Shown: positions 9,816 through 21,434 of the stretch, in pieces
Position numbering within the stretch: position 1 is the stretch's first letter
Layout of the letters: every line of letters starts with the position of its first letter
Assembly: GCA_019055375.1 (NCBI GenBank)
Contig: JAHQIW010000366.1
Location: 1 to 64,000, forward strand
Length of the DNA stretch: 64,000 bases
Direction of reading: 5' to 3'
DNA from: Parelaphostrongylus tenuis
Lineage: Eukaryota > Nematoda > Chromadorea > Rhabditida > Metastrongylidae
Made by a program: the position numbers and the translations under genes
The notes under the pieces: model-generated
The model's database searches: none
Seen by the model: only the letters and a program-made list of their open reading frames with translations
What the model was told of the DNA's origin: nothing

Positions 9816-11944
9816 AAAAAGAAAATTCAGATGTGCGGCACAGTTTTATTTTTGCTGCCACAGCTCGCAAAAAGGATTTTTTTCAAAGGCAAGCACATCA
9901 TTATAATCCTCGATATTTGAGTAATCGGTTGGTTATTAAATGGAGCCGGCTTGACGTCAATGGTGCAGTATCCATCCACATCCCGTGGAAGACATATGCG
10001 CTGCATGTGAAGTACAATTTCAATTTTAGTGTTGAAACACAACAGAAAGATTTTTAGAAGAACTAAGAGCACTATTTAATTTGCCGAGATTTGTATTATT
10101 AATTAACTCTTGAATTTTTTGAGTAAAAGCTTTTCTTATTGAAAGACGCTCAAGTTTTAGAGAACATATTCTTTTCCCAGTTACAGTGTAATGCAGAAAC
10201 CTTTTGAAAAATAAAGTACAGCTTATGATTTGTTGAGACATAAGCCATCGATTAGCTATTAAAATGTCTTGAAAGAGCGAAAAATACTCTTTTCTTGAAT
10301 ATGGGTGCTGATAAGGTAAGTACTTCATCATGCGCGATGACGAACGCGCGTTCTTCCAATACTTACTCGGACTACATGTTAAAAATGCCTCCATATAGAC
10401 AGCAATTAGAAATGTTTAATTATAGAAGATGTGCTTTCAAGCTAAATTCTTGCAAGACAGCTGATACAAATACACAACAACGGTTGAAGGTGTTTTTGAT
10501 TTTTAAAACGACGTGATATTACCAATGACAAATCTAGGATTTCAAGAGAAGATTTCAAATTTTCGATATAAATCACTCTTTATATCAAAAAACCTTTGTG
10601 AAAGGTTTATTAGTGATATTTCACTTTTTATGTAACCACAAGACACCTCTGACTTATGAACTTCACCTGTAATTACCAATGAACCACCAGTGACGTCTAA
10701 GCGGTGAGGTGGACTTTTAAGCGTCAAGTGTGAACTTCTTTTGACTCTTACGGCATTCTATAACAAGCTTTCGAAAATTATTAACACTATCATAATCCTC
10801 GAAATTTGGGTTATCTAATAACAAGCAAAACTTTAGTGAAGAGCTTTATGGAAGCCCCGGTCAAACAAATGAAGAAATTAAGTGCGAAACATAATGTTTT
10901 CTCACTGTTGCAGCGTAACGAAAAGGCTTCTGTATCAATTGAGCATATCGTTGAAATAGCAGAGATTTGAACTTTTCAATGATTGTTAAATATCTGAAAG
11001 ATAGCTTTTGTGCAGCGAAAAATGCTTTCATACAATCGTGTACCTCGGATGGTACACTTCGTCCTTTGGGGGTTAATGCCCTTCTATATACAAGTTTTCA
11101 ATATTTCATATTTAGAAGTAGATTTAAAATCCAAGTTTCTGCGCTCCCTTATCTATTGTGTGCTTCGCATTCTTCTATGGACTCTGCCATATGTTTGGTG
11201 CATACGTAACTCTTTCGTGTGAAGGGAAATCCTTCCCCAATATGCAATCATACTGCTGTCACCATTCAACAGAGATGTATATGTTGTGAACGGAACATTA
11301 CAATGATTACTTTGTGATTTTTATCTTCGCCAGTTCAGACAATACGTCAAAATCATCACGAATGAAATTCATAACACAGAGAGTTAGATGTCAAAGTGAT
11401 GCTGCTCATCGCAATATGATACCACATCATGAAGCAAAAGGATTCCTGCGCTCCTCCATCGGCCATACTCCCTTCAACAGTAGTGGTCTCTCGCCGAAAA
11501 AAAGAAAATAAGTGAGAAATCATTAATGAGATATCTTCCTAGAAATGTCGACTGACACTACGCTACATCTGGATATTTGACCAACTGGCTATAAGCAGTG
11601 TAGGAAAACAACTCCATGTGTTGAAATGAGTCACCGGAGAGAAAATGAAACATATAGGTGTCATACTAGCCACTTTCGCTACGTGATAAATCACACCTGC
11701 AGCAATCGCTCGAACGAGGCTGCTAACTGGTCTTGATGGTGTCGAGTGCATGAGATTTCCTGACAGTGGCCGATCAACGCTAACTCTGTGTCTTCCCTCT
11801 GCTTACTTTCTAGCATTCACCTGATCGATATTTAAGAGCCTTCGATTATACGACTTTCGCACACAGTGAACGTTGATTATACGAATTCAAAAAAGGAGCT
11901 CAAGTAATAATTCTGGTGACCAGCTGTAATGCCAGAAGCATTCT
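9816..11944. repeat. Module-rich repeat region of part a, no supported gene
   Basis: 9830-11090 is a diverged paralogue of 18815-20050 in part c (shared landmarks: the GTAGAAGATGTGCTTTCAAG text near 10426 and 19430, and CAATCGTGTACCTC near 11031 and 20021). It is built from degenerate units containing TTACAGCGTAATAAA and TTCGAATGGTTACTAA-like text in both orientations. 11090-11944 matches 41460-42310 in copy 2. Frames at 10026-10394, 10295-10516 and 10967-11222 are not kept open in the other copies. Confidence 0.55.
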
Positions 11945-12681
11945 CCATTAGACGGCACGAGATCAGTTACCGATTTCGAAAAATTTTTTAAGAATGCTAG
12001 CAACCATTCGGAAGCTTAAATCTCTACCTAGCACAGTACATTCCCGGTTTTTCGAGAAAGCCATTCTATAACGCTTCAACGAAATTAAGACATTCGTGTT
12101 TCACACACGAGTTTTTCTTGCAAGGCAGAGTTCTTTCTTTGGACTATTAGTAATCATTCGAAGCGTGAAATAAAAGGATTCCAACGCTGTGCTTGCTTTC
12201 TGGAGAGGTCGTTTCTGCGCAGTGCAGCAGGGAATATAAAATAGATTCACATAAGCGAGCAAGTGTGCTTTGATCAAGCCATGGGCTACGGGCTGGAGCG
12301 ACAGGGAATAGGGGCTCGGTGCGGTCATCGATCGATGGCGCATAAGTGAAGTGTGATTTTTGTCACTTGATTAGAAATCGTTTCTTCGTTTTTGGGAAAA
12401 TTTTAGATCAAACGTCTGACAATCATACAAAAGATACCGAAAGACTTTCTCTACACGTTCATGTGTTTTTCCTGCTTCCAGCGAAATAACAGTTGAATTT
12501 CGTTTCCGATGTGAAAAACAGCAGGTTTTGAACTTTGCAGAGTTATAAAAGGGTTTTCCCGAAAAGCGGTTACATATGGGCTATTGCTAGAGGCTTAAGC
12601 TTTCGAATGGTTACTAATACTCTTGTGAAAATTTCTTGTCGAGCAAAAGAGGTTCGTCCTTCTTCTCGTGCCCTCTAACGG
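11945..12681. mobile_element. FB2 foldback/MITE-like element, copy 1
   Basis: Terminal inverted repeats of about 150 nt: the left begins TTAGACGGCACGAGA, the right ends CTCGTGCCCTCTAACG. Inside each arm lies the shared module with TTCGAATGGTTAC-type text. There is no transposase, so the element is non-autonomous. The equivalent in copy 2 is 42311-43042. Confidence 0.6.
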
Positions 12682-13796
12682 AGAAGACCAAGATGAAGGC
12701 TATATTTGATAATCGAAGGTTGCTCATAAGAGGAAATTCTAGTGTAATGTTATTAATTCTAGTATGAATTTACCTACTAAGAGTAGAATCTCATTAACAC
12801 ATATACACGGATACATGGAGAAGCAGGGAGGAGCAGATTTTGTTTCGTAAAACGTTCATGCAGAAACTCTACGAGATTTCTACATAACAAGTGAATGTTT
12901 TTGATAAATCCTTCCTTAATATCCTAAATCATGAATATTATAACATTGGGATCGAGTTGTTTTGAACTGAACTTTGACCGATTATAGATTTTTGACTGTA
13001 GCACCAGTTTACTGCTCCAGAAATTTCGCAAAACTTTTACAATGGTTCGAAGTGCTCTCAGAACGCTGAGTAGTTCTACTTGTACCTACACAAACATAAT
13101 CGTTCATATGCGACTGAATATAAACTTCTGCCACTTCGCTCTTTGAACTATTCGTCCATAGTCTTTGAGAGTAATCCTTGACTCTAACAATGGCTCCTCA
13201 TATCTAAAAACCTCTCCGCAGACATTAAACCTAATCAGCTCAGCAAGCTCCATTCTCAAAACTTAGCGCATCTTATTAAGATTTCTAGCTTTTGGCTGCT
13301 GGCTCGTCGGTGAGCGCGATATCAATAATGTCATCTCAGCGAACTACATAAATCTCTCTTCATTATCTTCTAATCTGTGACTTCAATTTTTCAACTCGCA
13401 GCGAGGTAGAGGATGCAATAGTGAACCCTTCCTTTGCTACTTTGTTTTTACTGTATGAAAAATATGACTTTTTGATCAATAGCAACCAACTGGCTATTAA
13501 TCTCATCAAATTTATCCATACCATCCATAGTTACATTTGTTTCCGATGGCCTATTCGAGTAATAGGAGTATTCGCTATATGTTTCACTAGTGGAACCTCC
13601 TAAAAATGTCGGAATTTCCTAAGAGAAAAACTAAAAATTATAGAACAGCCCTTTTGTTTGACTCTGCTGAAGGTTATCGTTATGATCGTATGTGTTACAC
13701 AAAGCAAATAAATGGAGCAATCGCCCAGAAAATAACAAACAACAAAATTTTGAGGAATTTTTATTCACAGCTGGATGGGAGTAATGGACGGTCGTA
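12682..13796. other. Part a segment without a supported gene
   Basis: Matches 43043-44187. The plus frames 13421-13603 and 43781-43972 share YICFRW..RVIGV and a hydrophobic end closing with TS and a stop, but differ at many non-silent sites. The 98-codon plus frame at 13606-13902 is antisense to gene M terminal sequence and is probably its shadow. Confidence 0.45.
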
Positions 13797-14495
13797 CTAT
13801 CCAGCGTTCAGGTTGTCGCAGTTCTCAACTGGGCGCAACTCGGAAGAGGGCACTCGATGCCGACATTCGATGGAGTCAACCGCTCTTATACCGCCTATGT
13901 AAAGTATTGGTGGTGTTAAAACAAATTTGATCAGTAACTTTGTAAAAACCACTGCGGACATCAAACTTACGCTCGACTTCAGTCTCGTGACGAGTCACGC
14001 CGTGCCCTGAAACATCACCAGGAAGAGCAGTGCTGAGAGCAGAAGCTTCAACGTGCGCATCGACTGAAATGGAGGCCCAAATTTGGCTAAAGCACAAGGC
14101 AAAGAATCAAAAACGTACACTCGGATCCCACGCTAGTCTTTCTGGGTAGTAAGGAAAACTCTGAACAGGTGGAGATCTCCGAAAGTGCCGTTTCCTCAAT
14201 TTCCGACCCTACAATACAAGAATTGCTCGTAGCAATATTTAGCATGCCAAAAAAGAGATATTCATAGTTAGAGAATGAAAACTACGCACATGCCGTGAGA
14301 GGTTCTGTTTCATCTTCCACCACCTCTTGAGTAGTTTCGAGGATTCCTGCAGCTGTTGTTAAAGGTTCAGTTTGTTCTTTCAACGTGTCTTGAGCAGTAT
14401 CGATGCTCTTTGCAGTCACCGTCTGAGGTTCGGCCTCTCCTTCCAACAGTGCCTCGGCAGTTTTGACATTTTCTCTACTCTTTTCTTCTAAACTG
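13797..14495 (-). CDS. Gene M locus 1: multi-exon acidic-repeat protein, 3' part, function unknown
   Basis: Four minus-strand exons join in frame: 14290-14495 (206 nt), 14119-14208 (90 nt), 13971-14063 (93 nt) and terminal 13797-13894, ending in TAG. The three introns between them are all phase 1. Donors read GTGCGT, GTACGT and GTAAGT; acceptors include TTGTAG and CATTTCAG. The first exon is acidic, with repeated TAQ/EPLT units of 21 residues. Later exons carry LSEIS, VEASALSTALPGDVSG and VDSIEC motifs. The ancestral terminal acceptor is mutated here; ATAG 15 nt further in would keep the frame. The 5' end was not found: a conserved hydrophobic frame near 14526-14590 does not join in phase. 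No known domain was recognised. Confidence 0.6.
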
Positions 14496-15239
14496 CTAAG
14501 TTCTCATAGTTTTTAAGAAAAAAAAATACCAACCATCTCTATCTCATATCCAACGAAATAGGCCATAATTATCCAGGAAACGACTTCTAGTAACATCGAA
14601 AAATGCTACCATAAAGGCTCAACATCTCAGAATTCCTATGTATTGATTTACTAAAGCCTTTTTCTGAGAATTCCATCATTTGCAAAAGCTTTGTATAGTG
14701 AAAATTTAATTGATGGGTGTTCAGGAATCTCAAATCACCAAGGTTGCTGATTATTGACATGAACAAGAAAAAGTGTGTCGTTGTTCAAAATAAGCATTCA
14801 ATTGTCCTGTAGAATGCAGAATGTTTCAAAAGATTATTCTTTCTTATTATCATCGAGTTTTCAAAAGCTCAAGTTGTTTATCAAAGCTGAGACATGAGCA
14901 CCTTGATTTCTTTTGTCAGTTTCTTTCTTACGTGAATTTCGCTTATCTTGTGGGCTCGAACCACGGTTTATTGAAATTTTCCAAGTTGTGGCGAATTGTG
15001 ACCATACACCACTAGGGCGCAGATTTTTTTAGGAACACAAAGCTCGTGCCTCTAAAGCCTTGTCTCAAATCTTACTTTACACACTTCAAAATTATAATCA
15101 ACCTTTAACGTGACGCGTTGGTGTACCACCTAACAGGCGGCGCGATAGGTGCTCTCAAATGACAATGTTTATTTCACAGTGGAATTCAATTCTCATCGTC
15201 ACTTGAGAGGGTCTTAAGATCAGTAAAAGATCGATTACT
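14496..15239. other. Part b segment; possible upstream exon of gene M
   Basis: On the minus strand 14526-14590 reads EVVSWIIMAYFVGYEIEM and is open in all three blocks (also near 45050 and 53620). It may be an upstream or membrane-segment exon of gene M, but I could not find a donor in the right phase. The rest shows nothing recognisable. Confidence 0.35.
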
Positions 15240-15640
15240 GTAAATAAACTTTATTAAGGCTTTTGGCAGTGGAAACAATGGCTGTGCAACCTATTGAACA
15301 TTATAACAATCGTTTGTCAAAAGATCTAATTATGTTTTGCGATGCAGTTATACATTGAAAATTCTCTTCGGAAGTGCTTGTACTTGTGGCAAAGAGAAAA
15401 TGTTATGAATTTTGTGATGCTAACAAATGTGAAATCCTTTCAGTTGTGGAACAAGCCATAGAAAACGATGGCAGAGATCTATTGGCCAAAGCCTTCTTAG
15501 GTTTTAAACAATCTAGTTCAAGCCTACAGAATGGTCACCACCTTATCGTGGTTTGGAATAATCCTGGATCTCGTACTGGGAAATACAGACGGAGGCTCAA
15601 CCCTCCTGGAAGCTACACAAGCTGATAAGAAGTTCGACGT
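15240..15640 (+). pseudogene. Relic of a repeated ORF, copy 1 (see 45701-46078)
   Basis: Aligned with the open copy at 45701-46078, this copy has an in-frame TGA at about 15357 (Trp in the others) and is open only from 15374. Shared text includes AKRKCYEF and LLAKAFLGF-like segments. Its product and origin are unknown. Confidence 0.45.
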
Positions 15641-16640
15641 TTCCGCTCGGAAAGCCCATCTTAGAGTGAACCGTACCAGGAATGGCTTCCGTCTTCGTTG
15701 ATACTATACGCAAGGTGGCAATCTTCCTCTGATGGAGAAAAATGGCGATTGCTGTAAAGTGGTGGCCAACTGAGGAAGCCCCGGTTAGGCTTACTTTCGA
15801 ACTCCAGGGAACAAAACAGCAAAACCAGCACAAATCTGTGTGCACGAGTTCTCATAATCTTCAAAACGGACTTTCCAAGTATCCAGCTAAGTCAAGATTC
15901 TATGAGCTGAAGGCAAAATGAAAGCACTCTGTCCTTATACTTGCTGGCCAACTAGTGGCACGTCGCCCTGCAGCTTTTCACTACTAAACAATTCCAAAGG
16001 ATAGCTAAATTCCAGGGCTCCGATGAAAGCCTTCTCATGCAGGACACGCTCGATAGAAAATGTATGCTGATCACTGTGACCTACATCACTGAAACAAAAA
16101 ATTTTGGTTGTATTGCCAATGAAAGGACGTAAAGAGGTAAGCGCGAAATAAAATTTGGATAACATTCATTGCGCGACGTACATTTAGACTCCGCACTTCT
16201 AATTACTAGACTTGATGTCTAATACAGCAGTAGCAAGATATTAGTGATGACCAGATCCTAGAACACTCACCGCTAAGATGAAATTTGTCGCTATGGCTAA
16301 GGTCCATTAAGAGACAACTGCTTGCCACTAGAGCTGTAGAACAATTGAACCATACGAGAATTCATTCGGTGACATAAACTAAGCACATATCACCAATCAT
16401 ATTATTTGCTAGCTGAAGATAAGAAAATAACCTTGATAAATTGATAATCTTGTGAATGTGTAAATCATTTCTTCTGTTTATGTTCGTAGTACGCATTAAT
16501 AACAAAGTATTGCAACCTTATGAGAAAAATCTTAACGGAATGGTTGCAAGTTGGTGAGAAGATCGGGACAAAGGTCATATAGAACTGTAAAGCGGACATA
16601 CCAGAAGGGTAGGTACGAAAGGATAATTACCTTTTTTCAG
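15641..16640. other. Part b middle, no supported gene
   Basis: Conserved in all three blocks. A plus frame near 16010-16125 with QDTLDRK and YITETKNFGC aligns with 55085-55230 and 46510-46640, but a conserved TAA follows NERT and the frames carry indels, so it is at most an exon relic. The minus frames 15597-15864 have a counterpart near 46114-46414, overlap the relics and are not supported. Confidence 0.4.
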
Positions 16641-16641
16641 T

Positions 16642-16870
16642 CTATCGTCTGAAAAATACCCAAGCACTTTCTTCTACCTGTAATAAAGGATAAAGCTCTC
16701 GGCATTGATCAAGCTCTGAGAGATGCGCTACACAGTAGACTTTATCACTCATCGTTAGAGGTGACTGAATGTATACCTGGCCCATACAAAGACAAGCGGT
16801 GCCTGCCGATGACCAAAGGCTGCTATACATTGCAGCTAGCTGGCTCGATATCTTGTTTTCAAGATTAATC
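16642..16870 (-). pseudogene. Cys-containing peptide relic related to the palindrome ORF, copy 1
   Basis: The minus frame reads TACLCMGQ, SPLTMSDKVYCVAHL and further; the middle aligns with ICNKSPWTMLDEVEC of 2533-2748. The plus strand of the same stretch is also open (ALGIDQALRDAL), so the coding strand is not settled. Counterparts are 47233-47421 and 55816-56010. Confidence 0.35.
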
Positions 16871-17338
16871 GTTTATTCATCAATCTGAAAAAAAAGACCT
16901 TACTCACGGAAGACGATAGTCCGATTCCGTGAAAAAAAATTTAGGGCAGCAGAAACAAGCTCCACTTTTTTCCTCATTATATCTTTTTGTCGCTGCGAAT
17001 GATTTAGCCGATTTTAATCCACATCCCTCCAACCATAAGCAATGATCTCCAGATTTTAGCTGATCGAATTAATCGATGCTCAAATCAAAAACGAGTGTGC
17101 CTACGCCAGCAACCCTGCAACTGTCGCATTTTTTTAGAAACGGTGCTACTTGGAGTCACAGACGGTGTGAAACGAATGGCATATTTTCTCTTAACATATC
17201 TAACAGCATCCCCCTAGGGTGCTCAACTTGGTCCTCCATATAGAACACAAATAGAAATAAAGAGAAAATAGAGGTAGAGATTGGCAGCTCAGATATTTGA
17301 AATTTAAGCGACTTGAAAATGCCCTGAAGTTTTGACAG

Positions 17339-17817
17339 TCCCTCCATACTAGCACAGTTCACGACCTCATTTCGGCGGCTCTTTCGGGATCAGGTAAGGC
17401 TGCCATTAGCATGAACGAGAGCTCAACCATGCCGCCATAAATGAATATATCTATCAGAGCACACAAGGTGTGTGCCAGATTGGCGCTACGGGATGGAAGA
17501 GTTTATATCTCAAATCTACATGCGTCCCAGGTAAACAGGCAGTTGCTTTTAATCCATGCCGAACATCCCATCCGCTGGCTCAGAGCACGCTATATAGTCT
17601 CGCTACTAGCCGGTCAAGGATCTCTCTGTAACAAGAGTGCATGGTCTTCTAAAGTGTAAGCTGATTTGAGGGACTAGCTCCCAGAAAGGTGGCGTAAGTA
17701 GAAAGAACCTACTCAGTTTTGTACTATTTGCGTCAGATTTACGAGGTTATTAACGCCCAATGGACGGCTACAGAAATCGATGCGCGCAGAGCAAATGGCG
17801 CAATTTCCGTCTTTTGA
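17339..17817 (+). pseudogene. Two-exon 3' relic, copy 1
   Basis: Acceptor TTTTGACAG precedes a segment with TSTVHDLISAALSGSG and SMNE, then (after an in-frame TAA near 17437 and a frame change) KVCARLALRDGRVYISNL, ending at donor CAG-GTAAAC (17530). The last exon 17737-17817 follows TTTGCGTCAG, is phase 0, and encodes 26 residues (IYEVINAQW to ISVF) and TGA. The exon is also visible near 57160-57234 with one stop, and near 48260-48372 with an insertion. The splice logic is consistent but every copy has a lesion. No family was recognised. Confidence 0.4.
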
Positions 17818-18499
17818 TAATGGTTTTTTTCTTTGTTTGGTAAGAATTTTCGGAATCGTTGCATTACTTTGACATTACAATATTTTCTCTACTCGTTCAT
17901 ATGCTTTTGGTTGAGTTATACGAGTCTTCCGTAGAGAAAAGCTCTGGTTACTAAACAATCGTGTTCAACGTGCCATTCAATCAAGTGTATTGCATTTATA
18001 CAAAAAGAATCACAAAAAAAATCTTTAGTTTTGTTCTTCTCCAGTACTCGTCAAGGAGCAAGAGTCATCATGGTAATTAGAAATTTGAGAACAGCTAGTA
18101 ATTTTTCAAAAATTAGTATGCATGCTAATCTTGCTATAACTAAGTTTATATCAATCATTCGTTTATTTTCCATTATTTAGAGTTGAGGTACGTGAGTAAA
18201 GTTTGAGTACTTATAGATAGTTGAAGAATTCTGCGTGAGAAGGGACAGCCGTGTTTGAATAAAAGGCTCAGAACATTGGCATCATGCAAACATATTGGTC
18301 AGAAATATGTCACCAGAGAAGTGTTCTCGTTGCCTTTCAAATATTCCCACGTATATTCAGGAAAAGCTATTTTTTATTTTTTTTAAGTTCAAGTAATTAT
18401 TCGACAGCTTGAATCTCGAGAATCTGAAAGGTGAGCTTTACTTTTCAGATGTTTTGATATTATACTGTAAAGGTAAAGTGAAATTTTACTTCACACGCA
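17818..18499. repeat. Part c start, repeated segment present five times in the window
   Basis: Matches 38390-39100, 48373-49020 and 57235-57440 in direct orientation, and the inverted piece 37550-37760. Landmarks are the CATATGCTT and GTTATACGTGTC boxes. The 100-codon frame in copy 2 (48433-48735) is interrupted here. Confidence 0.6.
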
Positions 18500-18815
18500 A
18501 GCGTCTTTCGCTGGACAGAGGTTTTCAATCAGACTTCCAACAGCCATTCGATAGCGCAGATCCCAGCGATCCTAATGATAAGGTTGCTTTTGAGAAGAAT
18601 GTTTTGATGCGTTGTTACAGATAAAAGATTAATGAGTTCCGGAATTTCGGGACTGGTGCTCCGTGCCGTGTTGATCGTGCGGTTTGTGCCGACTGTAAAA
18701 CCCAATATTCTCTTAGCTGTAACGGCGCACTGAGAAGTCTTTTTCAGAAACTAAGCATGTTCTTAAAATTGTTACGACTTACGCTATCGAACTGATATGA
18801 AAGTCTGAGAGAAAT
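18500..18815. repeat. FB3 short foldback repeat, part c copy 1
   Basis: Arms of about 115 nt: left from TTTCAATCAGACTTCC with CCATTCGATAGCGCA; right is its partner ending TCTGAGAGAAA. The loop holds a GCCGTGTTGAT box and is about 80 nt. No ORF. Confidence 0.6.
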
Positions 18816-20570
18816 GCTGCGTCTAGCGAAAAATACTCAGATGTGCAACACGGTTTTAATCTTGCTGCTACAGTTCGCAAGGAAAATTCTTTTTTTAAAG
18901 CAAGCACACTATTGAAATTTCCGAAATTTGCGCTATGGACTGGTTTTGAGCGGGACGGCTTGATGCCAAGTGTCCATCCACATCCCATGGAACACATATG
19001 CGCAGCATGTAAAATAGAATCTCAATTTCAGTGTTGCAGCGCAATAAAGAGATTCCTAGGAAAACCAAAAGGACTATTAAACTCAACGAGATTTGTCCTA
19101 CTAAATGATTGCCGAATTTTTTGAGGAAAAGCTTTGCTACATCCAAAGATGATTGAGTGTTAAATAGTATTTTCTGTTCACTGTTACAGCGTAAAGAGAA
19201 ATCCTTTGAAAAAATAGAAAACACGCTATAAATCTTTGAGATATAAGATGTCAAATAGCTTTCAAAATGTTCTAAAAGAGCGGAAAATACGTTGTTTTCC
19301 GTGTAGGTGCTGACAGGGGAAGTACCGTATCACACGCAATGATATTCGCGCGCACTTCTTACACTTACTCAAGCTACATGATAGAATTAACCTCACATAG
19401 ACCTCAACCAGAGCTTTTAAGTTGTAGAAGATGTGCTTTCAAGTTACGTATTGCAAGACAGGCAGTTCATATGCACAGTGGGAGTTGAAAGCTCGTATAC
19501 TTTTTTATAAAGAGGTGGTATTACAGCTGAAAAATGAAGAATTCCAAAAGAAGTATTCACTCTTTCCACTGAAAAAACCTTTGCAAAAGACTCATTTGTG
19601 GTGCTTCATTATATATCTAACGATAAGATACCTTTGACTTATGAGGTTCACCTAAAATTACCAATAAACCACCTATGACGTCCAGGCATGGGCGTAACAT
19701 TTCAACCGTGAGATGTGATCTTCATATCGCTCTTACAGGGTTCTATGATAACTTTCAAAAAACAATCACATTGTCAAAATCGAGAAGTTTTGGACTACTT
19801 ACTGACTAACAAAACTTTAGTGGAGATCCATATCGGAGTTATAGCCGGTAACTGACAAAAATCGAGTGTGAAATGTGAATTTTATATTCGCTGCTGCAGC
19901 TTAATAAAACGTCGTCTTCTAAACACGGGCAAATCATTGTAATTGCAGAATTTAAGCTCTCGAATGATTACCAAATGTCTAGAAGATAACTTCTACGCAG
20001 CGAGAAAGGCCTCCAAACAATCGTGTACCTCAGCTGGTACACGTCGTTTTTAGGGGTAGAAGAGCATAAGATTACTAATCAAGGCTGTGCAAATCTACAC
20101 GCAATAACTCAAACTGCCACGCCACTTAGTGTGATTGTGCTTTTTTTTCTTTTTTTTCACTAAAGAGTTGAAAGATTATTGACGAAATTACCAACGTCCA
20201 AGACCAAACCCAATCACAAGACGTTGAACCATTTTCTGACCCATGACGACCTGTGACTAAGGCAGGTGGAAGCCTGAAAGAGCTCTGTAGTGTCAATTCG
20301 AGGATGGAGTAAAACATCATTATGACTTACATTGACACGGTAGAACGAATTTTTCAAAGTCGAGACAATTTATGTAATGAGAGTGAGATAGAAGTCACGT
20401 GAAAGAAGCAGCCATATTCCATACACATTTGAGAAGTGCATATATGCATCCTGAATTCATAGTTGTCCCTATGATTTGTAGATACCGGGAACATGCGCTA
20501 TTGACGCTTTCATTTTTTTCTCATTTTCAAAAGGTTTCGCATCCGTATAATAGTGTGTAAGAAAGAAACT
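18816..20570. repeat. Module-rich part of c, copy 1, no intact gene
   Basis: Includes 19268-19490, the counterpart of the 73-codon frame 57542-57763. Here that frame has one TAA at codon 3 but is otherwise open for about 70 codons (TYSSYMIEL, LLSCRRCAFKLRIARQ). The rest is made of the AGCGTAATAAA and TCGAATGGTTAC modules. Confidence 0.45.
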
Positions 20571-21434
20571 GGTACTTATTAGTTAGACGGCAACAAATTC
20601 TTGAACATCTCATTCGCTAAATAAGAATTTTGTATAGGAATGTTAGTACTCATTCGAAAGCCTAAATATCTAGCTACAAATCCAATCTTTCAAGACACCT
20701 TTTTATTAGGCTGTAGCATCCAGAATAAAATTTTGTTCCTGACTCTCATTCCCTCTTCATTTACGAATATAATTCGCTAAACGCACGGAAGGCATATCAG
20801 CACATAGTCATTTTTCCATAGTATCAAAACCATGTGTTTTTATCAAAAGTTTGTATCGATGTGGTTAAAAATCCTCAATAAAATAACAATAGTTGCCGCC
20901 ATCTCAACGCATAATGCGGTAGATCACTATCGAGCTGCGTGATAAATCGGGCGATCACCACACTAACAGGTCGTTGCTAAGATTAACCTTTATGTTTTAT
21001 TTAACTGCGAGCCTTTTCGGAGACTTTTTTTACCGGGCCAACTCACGGAGCGGGGCGGAGCAAGGGAAGAGCAGGAGCGGGCGATCGGTCGCGTTTGAAA
21101 TGTTGTTATTCAGTTAAGGATTCTTTTTCCACATCGGCAGAAACTTTTAAAAGAACATCAAATCTGATAATACGAAAAATTCTCTACACACTTATATGTT
21201 TTTTCGTGCTTCCAGCGACTTATAAGCGTGGTAAAGATGAAGGCGAGGCGAATGAGAAATAAAATTTTATTTTGGATCCTAATAACGTTATAAAAGAAAG
21301 TTTTGAACAATTTGCAATGCGCAGTTTTAGGCAAAGATTATTGCTTTCGAGTGTTGACTAACATTCCTATGAAAATTTCTTGCTCAGTGAATGAGATCGG
21401 CCTAAAAATTCTTATCTTATAACATATAAGTACC
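20571..21434. mobile_element. FB1 foldback element, full copy (block 1)
   Basis: Starts GGTACTTATTAGTTAGACGG and ends with its inverted partner ACATATAAGTACC. The inverted repeats are about 280-300 nt, imperfect but aligned throughout (shared ATTCGCTAA, AGGAATGTTAGT and CATTCGAAAG text). The centre of about 250 nt contains a GC-rich box (GCCAACTCACGGAGCGGGG). There is no ORF for a transposase. It is a non-autonomous foldback or long-TIR MITE of unknown superfamily. Confidence 0.72.

Noticed and set aside
13606..13902. 98-codon plus-strand ORF, with a partner at 44060-44329
   Set aside because: Antisense to the terminal exon of gene M, which has splice sites and coherent phases on the other strand.
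15597..15864. Two overlapping minus ORFs with partners near 46114-46414
   Set aside because: They overlap each other in two phases and lie antisense to the ARKAHLR frame; open frames look like a side effect of composition.
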